NCBI RefSeq assembly: GCF_051020985.1 | Contig: NW_027475130.1 | Span: 10,558,001 to 10,622,000, forward strand | Direction of reading: 5' to 3' | Source: Nomia melanderi | Lineage: Eukaryota; Arthropoda; Insecta; Hymenoptera; Halictidae | DNA length: 64,000 bases | Part shown: piece by piece, positions 1 through 11,508 of the stretch | How positions within the stretch are numbered: the first letter of the stretch is position 1 | How the letters are laid out: every line of letters starts with the position of its first letter | The notes under the pieces: generated by a model | Database searches by the model: none | What the model was told of the DNA's origin: nothing | The model's input: only the letters and a program-made list of their open reading frames with translations | Program-made: the position numbers and the translations under genes

Positions 1-350
1 AGATATATATTGGATTTTCCCCTGACCCTGAGTGACCGGCCCCATGTGACTGTGGTTTTCTCGGCCCCTGGTGATCCGAGGTCGTTCCCGCTGCACAGAT
101 TCATGCGCCAGGGCCTCCTGCAGATAATTCACTTTGATTTATTGCGCTATCTGTAATAGCACCCGAGATATCACCAGATATATATTGGATTTTCCCTTGA
201 CCCTGAGTGTCCGGCTCCATGAGACTGCGGTTTTCTCGGCCCCTGGTGGTCCGACGTCGTTCCCGCTGCACAGATTCATGCGCCAGGGCCTCCTGCAGAT
301 AATTCACTTTGGTTTATTGCGCTATCTGTAATAGCACCCGAGATATCACC

Positions 351-525
351 AGATATATATTGGATTTTCCCCTGACCCTGAGTGTCCGGCTCCATGAGAC
401 TGTGGTTTTCTCGGCCCCTGGTGGTCCGAGGTCTTTCCCGCTGCACAGATTCATGCGCCAGGGCCTCCTGCAGATAATTCACTTTGATTTATTGCGCTAT
501 CTGTAATAGCACCCGAGATATCACC
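351..525. repeat. Representative satellite monomer (near consensus)
   Basis: This monomer is close to consensus and serves as the reference for offsets. It carries an EcoRV-type GATATC at offsets 167-172 (most monomers do; CGACATATC and CGAGACATC variants lose it) and a PstI-type CTGCAG at 118-123 (only in one monomer class). By hand count the consensus has about 92 G+C in 175 bases and about 8 CpGs. The main variable segments are offsets 15-24 (TTTTCCCCTG, TTTTTCCCTG, TTTTTCACTG or TTTTACCCTG), 50-58 (CTGTGGTTT, CGGTGGTTT, CGGTCGTTT or CGGTTGTTG), 79-85, and the five-site 3' haplotype at 120-153. One substitution here (GTCTTT for GTCGTT) is private. Confidence 0.9.
410..430. other. Dyad-symmetric element present in most monomers (offsets 60-80)
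   Basis: CTCGG and CCGAG are perfectly complementary arms, with an inner CC/GG pairing after one mismatch and a short CTGGT-type loop. Monomers with TTTCCTCGG instead of TTTTCTCGG extend the arms to CCTCGG/CCGAGG. Most monomers keep both arms. Variants GGTCCGCGG, GGTCCTAGG and GGTCCGGGG weaken the right arm. Short dyads of this kind have been proposed as non-B-DNA features of centromeric satellites lacking CENP-B boxes. That role here is inference; the palindrome itself is read directly. Confidence 0.6.
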
Positions 526-2625
526 AGATATATATTGGATTTTCCCCTGACCCTGAGTGTCCGGCGCCATGAGACGGTGGTTTTCTCGGCCCCTGGTGGT
601 CCGAGGTCGTTCCCTCTGCACAGATTCATGCGCCAGGGCCTCCTACAGACAATGCACTTTGATTTATTGTGCTATCTGTAATATAACCCGAGATATCACC
701 AGATATATATTGGATTTTTCCCTGACACTGAGTGTCCGGCCCCATGAGACGGTTGTTGTCTCGGCCCCTGGTGGTCCGAAATCGTTCCCTCTGCACAGAT
801 TCATGCGCCGGGGCCTCCTACAGACAATGCACTTTGATTTATTGTGCTATCTGTAATATAACCCGAGATATCACCAGATATATATTGGATTTTTCCCTGA
901 CCCTGAGTGTCCGGCCCCATGAGACTGTGGTTTCCTCGGCCCCTGGTGGTCCGAGGTCGTTCCCGCTGCACAGATCCATGCGCCAGGGCCTCCTACAGAC
1001 AATGCACTTTGATTTATTGCTCTATCTGTAATAGCACCCGAGATATCACCAGATATATATTGGATTTTCCTCTGACCCTGAGTGTCCGGCCCCATGAGAC
1101 TGTGGTTTTCTCGGCCCCTGGTGGTGCGAGGTCGTTCCCGTTGCACAGATTCATGCGCCAGGGCCTGCTGCAGATAATTCACTTTGGTTTATTGCCCTAT
1201 CTCTAATAGCACCCGAGATATCACCAGATATATATTGGATTTTCCCCTGACCCTGAGTGTCCGGCCCCATGAGACTGTGGTTTTCTCGGCCCCTTGTGGT
1301 CCGAGGTCGTTCCCGCTGCCCAGATTCAGGCGCCAGGGCCTCGTCCAGACAATCCACTTTGATTTATTGTGCTATCTGTAATAGCACCCGACATATCACC
1401 AGATATATATTGCATTTTTCCCTGACCCTGAGTGTCCGGCCCCATGAGACGGTGGTTTTCTCGGCCCCTGGTGGTCCGAGGTCGTTCCCGCTGCACAGAT
1501 GCATGGGCCAGGGCCTCCTGCAGATAATTCACTTTGATTTATTGTGCTATCTGTAATATAACCCGAGATATCACCAGATATATATTGGATTTTTCCCTGA
1601 CCCTGAGTGTCCGGCCCCATGAGACGGTTGTTGTCTCGGCCCCTGGTGGTCCGAGGTCGTTCCCGCTGCACAGATTCTTGCGCCAGGGCCTCCTGCAGAT
1701 AATTCACTTTGGTTTATTACGCTATCGCTAATAGCACCCAAGATATCACCAGATATATATTGGATTTTTCCCTGACCCTGAGTGTCCGGCCCCATGAGAC
1801 TGTGGTTTCCTCGGCCCCTGGTGGTCCGAGGTCGTTCCCGCTGCACAGATTCATGCGCCAGCGCCTCCTACAGACAATGCACTTTGATTTATTTCGCTAT
1901 CTGTAATAGGACCCGAGATATCACCAGATATATATTGGATTTTCCCCAGACCCTGAGTGTCCGGCCGCATGAGACTGTAGTTTTCTCGGCCCCTGGTGGT
2001 CCGAGGTCGTTCCCGCTGCACAGATTCATGCGCCAGGGCCTCCTGCAGATAATTCACTTTGGTTTATTGCGCTATCTCTATTAGCACCCGAGATATCACC
2101 AGATATATATTGGATTTTTCCTCGACCCTGAGTGTCCGGCCCCATGAGACGGTGGTTTTCTCGGCCCCTTGTGGTCAGAGGTCGCTCCCGCTGCACAGAT
2201 TCATGCGCCAGGGCCTCTTACAGACAATGCAGTTTGGTTTATTGCGCTATCTCTAATAGCACCCGAGATATCACCAGATATATAGTGGATTTTCGCCAGA
2301 CCCTGAGTGTCCGTCCCCATGAGACGGTGGTTTTCTCGGCCCCTGGTGGTCCGAGGTCGTTCCCGCTGCACAGATTCATGCGCCAGGGCCTCCTACAGAC
2401 AGTGCACTTTGATTTATTGTACTATCTGTAATAGCACCCGAGATATCACCAGATATATATTGGATTTTTCCCTAACCCTGAGTGTCCAGCCCCATGAGTC
2501 TGTGGCTTTCCCGGCCCCTGGTTGTCCGAGGTCGTTCCCGCTGCACAGATGCATGCGCCAGGGCCTACTGCAGATAATTCACTTTGGTTTATTGCGCTAT
2601 CTATAATAGCACCCGAAATATCACC

Positions 2626-2800
2626 AGATATATGCTGGATTTTCACATGACCTTGGGTGACGGATTCCGAATATCTGTAATTTTCTCGGCCCCTGGTGGT
2701 TCGAGGTCGTTCCTGCTGCACAGGCTCATTCGCCCGTGCCTCCTACAGACAATGCACTTTGATTTATCGCGCTATCTGTAATAGCACCCGAGATATCACC
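2626..2800. repeat. Divergent satellite monomer (first of seven)
   Basis: The length is exactly 175 bp, but offsets about 9-55 differ strongly from consensus. The block TGCTGGATTTTCACATGACC, then TTGGGTGACGG, then ATTCCGAATATCTGTAATTTTC replaces the usual segment from the A/T run to TTTTCTCGG. The right half also has private changes (GGTTCGAGG, CGTTCCTGCTG, CTCATTCGCCCGTGCC, TTTATCGCGC). The preceding monomer has a matching CGAAATATC tail. It is either an old lineage kept through duplications or a conversion from another monomer family. Confidence 0.85.
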
Positions 2801-3150
2801 AGATATATATTGGATATTACCCTCACCCTGAGTGTCCAGCCCCATGAGACGGTGGTTTTCTCGGCCCCTGGTGGACCGAGGTCGTTCCCGCTGCACAGAT
2901 TCATGCGCCAGGGCCTCCTCCAGACAATGAACTTTGATTTATTGTGCTATCTGTAATAGCTCCCGACATATCACCAGATATATAATGGATTTTCCCCAGA
3001 CCCTGAGTGTCCGGCCCCATGAGACTTTAGTTTTCTCGGCCCCTGGTGGTCCGAGGTCGTTCCCGCTGCACAGATGCATGCACCAGGGCCTCTTGCAGAT
3101 AATACAATTTGGTTTATTGCGCTGTATCTAATAGCACCCGAGATATCACC

Positions 3151-3327
3151 TGATATATATATTGGATTTTCCCCTGACCCTGAGTGTCCGGCCCCACTAG
3201 ACTGTGGTTTTCTCGGCCCCTGGTGGTCCGAGGTCGTTCCCGCTGCCCAGATTCATGCGCCAGGGCCTCCTGCAGATAATTCAATTTGGTTTATTGCGCT
3301 GTATCTAAATGCACCCGAGATATCACC
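3151..3327. repeat. 177-bp monomer with extended A/T run
   Basis: The run reads TGATATATATATTGG instead of AGATATATATTGG: one extra AT step plus A-to-T at the first base. The monomer also has CCCCACTAGAC and GCTGCCCAGATTC. Four further copies lie at 8053-8229, 15230-15406, 21882-22058 and 22934-23110, all inside duplicated blocks, so one expansion event explains all five. It accounts for the +2 in the 4902-, 7177- and 1052-bp offsets. Confidence 0.85.
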
Positions 3328-3446
3328 AGATATATATTGGATTTTCCCCTGACCCTGAGTGACCGGCCCCATGTGACTGTGGTTTTCTCGGCCCCTGGTG
3401 ATCCGAGGTCGTTCCCGCTGCACAGATTCATGCGCCAGGGCCTCCT

Positions 3447-4902
3447 ACAGACAATGCAGTTTGGTTTATTGCGCTATCTCTAATAGCACCCGAGATATCA
3501 CCAGATATATAGTGGATTTTCGCCAGACCCTGAGTGTCCGTCCCCATGAGACGGTGGTTTTCTCGGCCCCTGGTGGTCCGAGGTCGTTCCCGCTGCACAG
3601 ATTCATGCGCCAGGGCCTCCTACAGACAGTGCACTTTGATTTATTGTACTATCTGTAATAGCACCCGAGATATCACCAGATATAAATTGGATTTTCCCCT
3701 GACCCTGAGTGTCCGGCCCCATGAGACTGTGGTTTTCAAGGCCCCTGGTCGTCCGAGGTCGTTCCCGCTGCACAGATTCATGCGCCGGGGCCTCCTACAG
3801 ACTATGCACTTTGATTTATTGCGCTATCTGTAATAGCACCCGAGATATCACCAGATATATATTGGATATTACCCTCACCCTGAGTGTCCGGCCCCACTAG
3901 ACTGTGGTTTTCTCGGCCCCTGGTGGTCCGAGGTCGTTCCCGCTGCCCAGATTCATGCGCCAGGGCCTCCTGCAGATAATTCAATTTGGTTTATTGCGCT
4001 GTATCTAAATGCACCCGAGATATCACCAGATATATATTGGATTTTCCCCTGACCCTGAGTGACCGGCCCCATGTGACTGTGGTTTTCTCGGCCCCTGGTG
4101 ATCCGAGGTCGTTCCCGCTGCACAGATTCATGCGCCAGGGCCTCCTACAGACAATGCAGTTTGGTTTATTGCGCTATCTCTAATAGCACCCGAGATATCA
4201 CCAGATATATAGTGGATTTTCGCCAGACCCTGAGTGTCCGTCCCCATGAGACGGTGGTTTTCTCGGCCCCTGGTGGTCCGAGGTCGTTCCCGCTGCACAG
4301 ATTCATGCGCCAGGGCCTCCTACAGACAGGGCACTTTGATTTATTGTACTATCTGTAATAGCACCCGAGATATCACCAGATATATATTGGATTTTTCCCT
4401 AACCCTGAGTGTCCAGCCCCATGAGTCTGTGGCTTTCTCGGCCCCTGGTTGTCCGAGGTCGTTCCCGCTGCACAGATGCATGCGCCAGGGCCTACTGCAG
4501 ATAATTCACTTTGGTTTATTGCGCTATCTATAATAGCACCCGAAATATCACCAGATATATGCTGGATTTTCACATGACCTTGGGTGACGGATTCCGAATA
4601 TCTGTAATTTTCTCGGCCCCTGGTGGTTCGAGGTCGTTCCTGCTGCACAGACTCATTCGCCCGTGCCTCCTACAGACAATGCACTTTGATTTATCGCGCT
4701 ATCTGTAATAGCACCCGAGATATCACCAGATATATATTGGATATTACCCTCACCCTGAGTGTCCGGCCCCACTAGACTGTGGTTTTCTCGGCCCCTGGTG
4801 GTCCGAGGTCGTTCCCGCTGCCCAGATTCATGCGCCAGGGCCTCCTGCAGATAATTCAATTTGGTTTATTGCGCTGTATCTAAATGCACCCGAGATATCA
4901 CC
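3447..4902. repeat. Shuffled segment between the 28-mer copies
   Basis: This segment is a patchwork of monomers copied from nearby. About 3447-3677 resembles 2220-2450 (offset 1227). About 3895-4376 repeats 3195-3676 (offset 700, four monomers). About 4377-4735 repeats 2450-2808 (offset 1927) and includes a divergent monomer. The last part again matches the 3860-4060 region (offset 875). Several nested unequal exchanges are needed to make it; their order is not resolved by eye. Confidence 0.75.
4553..4727. repeat. Divergent satellite monomer, copy 2
   Basis: It matches the monomer at 2626 at offset 1927 bp. One difference is CACAGACTCATTCG here versus CACAGGCTCATTCG there. It lies in the shuffled segment between the 28-mer copies. 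Confidence 0.85.
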
Positions 4903-7527
4903 AGATATATATTGGATTTTCCCCTGACCCTGAGTGACCGGCCCCATGTGACTGTGGTTTTCTCGGCCCCTGGTGATCCGAGGTCGTTCCCGCTGCACAG
5001 ATTCATGCGCCAGGGCCTCCTGCAGATAATTCACTTTGATTTATTGCGCTATCTGTAATAGCACCCGAGATATCACCAGATATATATTGGATTTTCCCTT
5101 GACCCTGAGTGTCCGGCTCCATGAGACTGCGGTTTTCTCGGCCCCTGGTGGTCCGACGTCGTTCCCGCTGCACAGATTCATGCGCCAGGGCCTCCTGCAG
5201 ATAATTCACTTTGGTTTATTGCGCTATCTGTAATAGCACCCGAGATATCACCAGATATATATTGGATTTTCCCCTGACCCTGAGTGTCCGGCTCCATGAG
5301 ACTGTGGTTTTCTCGGCCCCTGGTGGTCCGAGGTCGTTCCCGCTGCACAGATTCATGCGCCAGGGCCTCCTGCAGATAATTCACTTTGATTTATTGCGCT
5401 ATCTGTAATAGCACCCGAGATATCACCAGATATATATTGGATTTTCCCCTGACCCTGAGTGTCCGGCGCCATGAGACGGTGGTTTTCTCGGCCCCTGGTG
5501 GTCCGAGGTCGTTCCCTCTGCACAGATTCATGCGCCAGGGCCTCCTACAGACAATGCACTTTGATTTATTGTGCTATCTGTAATATAACCCGAGATATCA
5601 CCAGATATATATTGGATTTTTCCCTGACACTGAGTGTCCGGCCCCATGAGACGGTTGTTGTCTCGGCCCCTGGTGGTCCGAAATCGTTCCCTCTGCACAG
5701 ATTCATGCGCCGGGGCCTCCTACAGACAATGCACTTTGATTTATTGTGCTATCTGTAATATAACCCGAGATATCACCAGATATATATTGGATTTTTCCCT
5801 GACCCTGAGTGTCCGGCCCCATGAGACTGTGGTTTCCTCGGCCCCTGGTGGTCCGAGGTCGTTCCCGCTGCACAGATCCATGCGCCAGGGCCTCCTACAG
5901 ACAATGCACTTTGATTTATTGCTCTATCTGTAATAGCACCCGAGATATCACCAGATATATATTGGATTTTCCTCTGACCCTGAGTGTCCGGCCCCATGAG
6001 ACTGTGGTTTTCTCGGCCCCTGGTGGTGCGAGGTCGTTCCCGTTGCACAGATTCATGCGCCAGGGCCTGCTGCAGATAATTCACTTTGGTTTATTGCCCT
6101 ATCTCTAATAGCACCCGAGATATCACCAGATATATATTGGATTTTCCCCTGACCCTGAGTGTCCGGCCCCATGAGACTGTGGTTTTCTCGGCCCCTTGTG
6201 GTCCGAGGTCGTTCCCGCTGCCCAGATTCAGGCGCCAGGGCCTCGTCCAGACAATCCACTTTGATTTATTGTGCTATCTGTAATAGCACCCGACATATCA
6301 CCAGATATATATTGCATTTTTCCCTGACCCTGAGTGTCCGGCCCCATGAGACGGTGGTTTTCTCGGCCCCTGGTGGTCCGAGGTCGTTCCCGCTGCACAG
6401 ATGCATGGGCCAGGGCCTCCTGCAGATAATTCACTTTGATTTATTGTGCTATCTGTAATATAACCCGAGATATCACCAGATATATATTGGATTTTTCCCT
6501 GACCCTGAGTGTCCGGCCCCATGAGACGGTTGTTGTCTCGGCCCCTGGTGGTCCGAGGTCGTTCCCGCTGCACAGATTCTTGCGCCAGGGCCTCCTGCAG
6601 ATAATTCACTTTGGTTTATTACGCTATCGCTAATAGCACCCAAGATATCACCAGATATATATTGGATTTTTCCCTGACCCTGAGTGTCCGGCCCCATGAG
6701 ACTGTGGTTTCCTCGGCCCCTGGTGGTCCGAGGTCGTTCCCGCTGCACAGATTCATGCGCCAGCGCCTCCTACAGACAATGCACTTTGATTTATTTCGCT
6801 ATCTGTAATAGGACCCGAGATATCACCAGATATATATTGGATTTTCCCCAGACCCTGAGTGTCCGGCCGCATGAGACTGTAGTTTTCTCGGCCCCTGGTG
6901 GTCCGAGGTCGTTCCCGCTGCACAGATTCATGCGCCAGGGCCTCCTGCAGATAATTCACTTTGGTTTATTGCGCTATCTCTATTAGCACCCGAGATATCA
7001 CCAGATATATATTGGATTTTTCCTCGACCCTGAGTGTCCGGCCCCATGAGACGGTGGTTTTCTCGGCCCCTTGTGGTCAGAGGTCGCTCCCGCTGCACAG
7101 ATTCATGCGCCAGGGCCTCTTACAGACAATGCAGTTTGGTTTATTGCGCTATCTCTAATAGCACCCGAGATATCACCAGATATATAGTGGATTTTCGCCA
7201 GACCCTGAGTGTCCGTCCCCATGAGACGGTGGTTTTCTCGGCCCCTGGTGGTCCGAGGTCGTTCCCGCTGCACAGATTCATGCGCCAGGGCCTCCTACAG
7301 ACAGTGCACTTTGATTTATTGTACTATCTGTAATAGCACCCGAGATATCACCAGATATATATTGGATTTTTCCCTAACCCTGAGTGTCCAGCCCCATGAG
7401 TCTGTGGCTTTCCCGGCCCCTGGTTGTCCGAGGTCGTTCCCGCTGCACAGATGCATGCGCCAGGGCCTACTGCAGATAATTCACTTTGGTTTATTGCGCT
7501 ATCTATAATAGCACCCGAAATATCACC

Positions 7528-7702
7528 AGATATATGCTGGATTTTCACATGACCTTGGGTGACGGATTCCGAATATCTGTAATTTTCTCGGCCCCTGGTG
7601 GTTCGAGGTCGTTCCTGCTGCACAGGCTCATTCGCCCGTGCCTCCTACAGACAATGCACTTTGATTTATCGCGCTATCTGTAATAGCACCCGAGATATCA
7701 CC
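7528..7702. repeat. Divergent satellite monomer, copy 3
   Basis: It lies exactly 4902 bp from the 2626 copy and shares its CACAGGCTCATTCG variant, as expected from the 28-mer duplication. Confidence 0.87.
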
Positions 7703-8052
7703 AGATATATATTGGATATTACCCTCACCCTGAGTGTCCAGCCCCATGAGACGGTGGTTTTCTCGGCCCCTGGTGGACCGAGGTCGTTCCCGCTGCACAG
7801 ATTCATGCGCCAGGGCCTCCTCCAGACAATGAACTTTGATTTATTGTGCTATCTGTAATAGCTCCCGACATATCACCAGATATATAATGGATTTTCCCCA
7901 GACCCTGAGTGTCCGGCCCCATGAGACTTTAGTTTTCTCGGCCCCTGGTGGTCCGAGGTCGTTCCCGCTGCACAGATGCATGCACCAGGGCCTCTTGCAG
8001 ATAATACAATTTGGTTTATTGCGCTGTATCTAATAGCACCCGAGATATCACC

Positions 8053-8229
8053 TGATATATATATTGGATTTTCCCCTGACCCTGAGTGTCCGGCCCCACT
8101 AGACTGTGGTTTTCTCGGCCCCTGGTGGTCCGAGGTCGTTCCCGCTGCCCAGATTCATGCGCCAGGGCCTCCTGCAGATAATTCAATTTGGTTTATTGCG
8201 CTGTATCTAAATGCACCCGAGATATCACC
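8053..8229. repeat. 177-bp monomer, copy 2
   Basis: It lies 4902 bp from the 3151 copy, with the same TGATATATATATTGG run. Confidence 0.85.
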
Positions 8230-8314
8230 AGATATATATTGGATTTTCCCCTGACCCTGAGTGACCGGCCCCATGTGACTGTGGTTTTCTCGGCCCCTGG
8301 TGATCCGAGGTCGT

Positions 8315-9758
8315 TCCCGCTGCACAGATTCATGCGCCAGGGCCTCCTGCAGATAATTCACTTTGATTTATTGCGCTATCTGTAATAGCACCCGAGATAT
8401 CACCAGATATATATTGGATTTTCCCCTGACCCTGAGTGTCCGGCTCCATGAGACTGTGGTTTTCTCGGCCCCTGGTGGTCCGAGGTCGTTCCCGCTGCAC
8501 AGATTCATGCGCCAGGGCCTCCTGCAGATAATTCACTTTGATTTATTGCGCTATCTGTAATAGCACCCGAGATATCACCAGATATATATTGGATTTTCCC
8601 CTGACCCTGAGTGTCCGGCGCCATGAGACGGTGGTTTTCTCGGCCCCTGGTGGTCCGAGGTCGTTCCCTCTGCACAGATTCATGCGCCAGGGCCTCCTAC
8701 AGACAATGCACTTTGATTTATTGTGCTATCTGTAATATAACCCGAGATATCACCAGATATATATTGGATTTTTCCCTGACCCTGAGTGTCCGGCCCCATG
8801 AGACTGTGGTTTCCTCGGCCCCTGGTGGTCCGAGGTCGTTCCCGCTGCAAAGATTCATGCGCCAGGGCCTCCTACAGACAATGCACTTTGATTTATTGCT
8901 CTATCTGTAATAGCACCCGAGATATCACCAGATATATATTGGATTTTCCCCTGACCCTGAGTGTCCGGCCCCATGAGACTGTGGTTTTCTCGGCCCCTGG
9001 TGGTGCGAGGTCGTTCCCGTTGCACAGATTCATGCGCCAGGGCCTGCTGCAGATAATTCACTTTGGTTTATTGCCCTATCTCTAATAGCACCCGAGATAT
9101 CACCAGATATATATTGGATTTTCCCCTGACCCTGAGTGTCCGGCCCCATGAGACTGTGGTTTTCTCGGCCCCTTGTGGTCCGAGGCCGTTCCCGCTGCCC
9201 AGATTCATGCGCCAGGGCCTCGTCCAGACAATCCACTTTGATTTATTGTGCTATCTGTAATAGCACCCGACATATCACCAGATATATATTGCATTTTTCC
9301 CTGACCCTGAGTGTCCGGCCCCATGAGACGGTGGTTTTCTCGGCCCCTGGTGGTCCGAGGTCGTTCCCGCTGCACAGATGCATGGGCCAGGGCCTCCTGC
9401 AGATAATTCACTTTGATTTATTGTGCTATCTGTAATATAACCCGAGATATCACCAGATATATATTGGATTTTTCCCTGACCCTGAGTGTCCGGCCCCATG
9501 AGACGGTTGTTGTCTCGGCCCCTGGTGGTCCGAGGTCGTTCCCGCTGCACAGATTCTTGCGCCAGGGCCTCCTGCAGATAATTCACTTTGGTTTATTACG
9601 CTATCGCTAATAGCACCCAAGATATCACCAGATATATATTGGATTTTTCCCTGACCCTGAGTGTCCGGCCCCATGAGACTGTGGTTTCCTCGGCCCCTGG
9701 TGGTCCGAGGTCGTTCCCGCTGCACAGATTCATGCGCCAGGGCCTCCTACAGACAATG
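8315..9758. repeat. Internal copy of 5163-6780 lacking one monomer
   Basis: Up to about 8720 the match to the upstream block is at offset 3152 (18 monomers + 2). From about 8786 it is at offset 2977 (17 monomers + 2). One monomer, the one with CCGAAATCGTTCC near 5690, is therefore missing here. Scattered substitutions (CCCAGATTCAGG there, CCCAGATTCATG here) show this copy is older than the 7177-bp duplication that contains it. The same structure is repeated at 15492-16935. Confidence 0.8.
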
Positions 9759-10874
9759 CACATTGATTTATTGCGCTATCTCTAATAGCACCCGAGATAT
9801 CACCAGATATATATTGGATTTTCCCCTGACCCTGAGTGTCCGGCCCCATGAGACTGTGGTTTTCTCGGCCCCTGGTGGTCCGAGGTCGTTCCCGCTGCAC
9901 AGATTCATGCGCCAGGGCCTCCTGCAGATAATTCACTTTGGTTTATTGCGCTATCTCTAATAGCACCCGACATATCACCAGATATATATTGGATTTTCCC
10001 CTGACCCTGAGTGTCCGGCCCCATGAGACTGTGGTTTTCTCGGCCCCTGGTGGTCCGAGGTCGTTCCCGTTGCACAGATTCATGCGCCAGGGCCTCCTGC
10101 AGATAATTCTCTTTGGTTTATTGCGCTATCTCCAATAGCACCCGAAATATCACCAGATATATATTGGATTTTTCACTGACCCTGAGCGTCCGGCCCCATG
10201 AGACGGTCGTTTTCTCGGCCCCTGGTGGTCCGAGGTCGTTCCCGCTGCACAGGTTCATGCGCCAGGGTCTCCTACAGACAATGCACTTTGATTTATTGCG
10301 CTATCTGTAATAGCACCCGAGATATCACCACATATATATTGGATTTTTCACTGACCCTGAGTGTCCGGCCCCATGAGACGGTGGTTTTCTCGGTCCCTGG
10401 TGTTCCGAGGTCGTTCCCGCTGCACAGATTCATGCGCCAGGGCCTCCTACAGACAATGCACATTGATTTATTGCGCTATCTCTAATAGCACCCGAGATAT
10501 CACCAGATATATATTGGATTTTCCCCTGACCCTGAGTGTCCGGCCCCATGAGACTGTGGTTTTCTCGGCCCCTGGTGATCCGAGGTCGTTCCCGTTGCAC
10601 AGATTCATGCGCCAGGGCCCCCTGCAGATAATTCACTTTGGTTTATTGCGCTGTCTCTAATAGCACCCGAGATATCACCAGATATATATTGGATTTTTCA
10701 CTGACCCTGAGGGTCCGGCCCCATGAGGCGGTCGTTTTCTCGGCCCCTGGTGGTCCGAGGTCGTTCCCGCTGCACAGATTCATGCGCCAGGGCCTCCTAC
10801 AGACAATGCACTTTGATTTATTGCGCTATCTGTAATAGCACCCGAGATATCACCAGATATATATTGGATTTTAC

Positions 10875-11508
10875 CCTGACCCTGAGTGTCCGGCCCCATG
10901 AGACTGTGGTTTTCTCGGCCCCTTGTGGTCCGAGGCCGTTCCCGCTGCCCAGATTCATGCGCCAGGGCCTCGTCCAGACAATCCACTTTGATTTATTGTG
11001 CTATCTGTAATAGCACCCGACATATCACCAGATATATATTGCATTTTTCCCTGACCCTGAGTGTCCGGCCCCATGAGACGGTGGTTTTCTCGGCCCCTGG
11101 TGGTCCGAGGTCGTTCCCGCTGCACAGATGCATGGGCCAGGGCCTCCTGCAGATAATTCACTTTGATTTATTGTGCTATCTGTAATATAACCCGAGATAT
11201 CACCAGATATATATTGGATTTTTCCCTGACCCTGAGTGTCCGGCCCCATGAGACGGTTGTTGTCTCGGCCCCTGGTGGTCCGAGGTCGTTCCCGCTGCAC
11301 AGATTCTTGCGCCAGGGCCTCCTGCAGATAATTCACTTTGGTTTATTACGCTATCGCTAATAGCACCCAAGATATCACCAGATATATATTGGATTTTTCC
11401 CTGACCCTGAGTGTCCGGCCCCATGAGACTGTGGTTTCCTCGGCCCCTGGTGGTCCGAGGTCGTTCCCGCTGCACAGATTCATGCGCCAGGGCCTCCTAC
11501 AGACAATG
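10875..11508. repeat. Copy of 9125-9758 (offset 1750, 10 monomers)
   Basis: The run of variants GAGGCCGTTCC, CGACATATC plus TTGCATTTTTC, GATGCATGGGCC, CAGATTCTTGCG and TATCGCTAATAG occurs in the same order here as at 9125-9758. It recurs again at 18052-18685 through the 41-mer duplication. Confidence 0.8.

Larger units (their letters stand above)
1..3446. repeat. 28-monomer duplication, copy 1 (offset 4902 bp)
   Basis: This block matches 4903-8348 monomer for monomer. The 4902-bp offset equals 28 x 175 plus 2, and the +2 is the 177-bp monomer at 3151. The copies diverge after 3446/8348, where CCTCCTACAG here meets CCTCCTGCAG in copy 2. The start is cut by the window edge, so the true left limit is unknown. 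Confidence 0.9.
4903..8348. repeat. 28-monomer duplication, copy 2
   Basis: This is the counterpart of 1-3446, including its 177-bp monomer (8053) and divergent monomer (7528). From 5163 onward the block is also the left part of the 41-monomer duplication, so it was copied at least twice. Confidence 0.9.

Noticed and set aside
176..185. AGATATATAT run as a TATA-box promoter in each monomer
   Set aside because: The run occurs in almost every unit and varies in length and base. No initiator or downstream gene accompanies it, and satellite transcription cannot be inferred from this alone.
2626..2800. Divergent monomer as a mobile-element insertion
   Set aside because: The length is exactly one monomer and both ends stay in register, with no target-site duplication, terminal repeat or poly-A tail. 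It is a divergent satellite unit.
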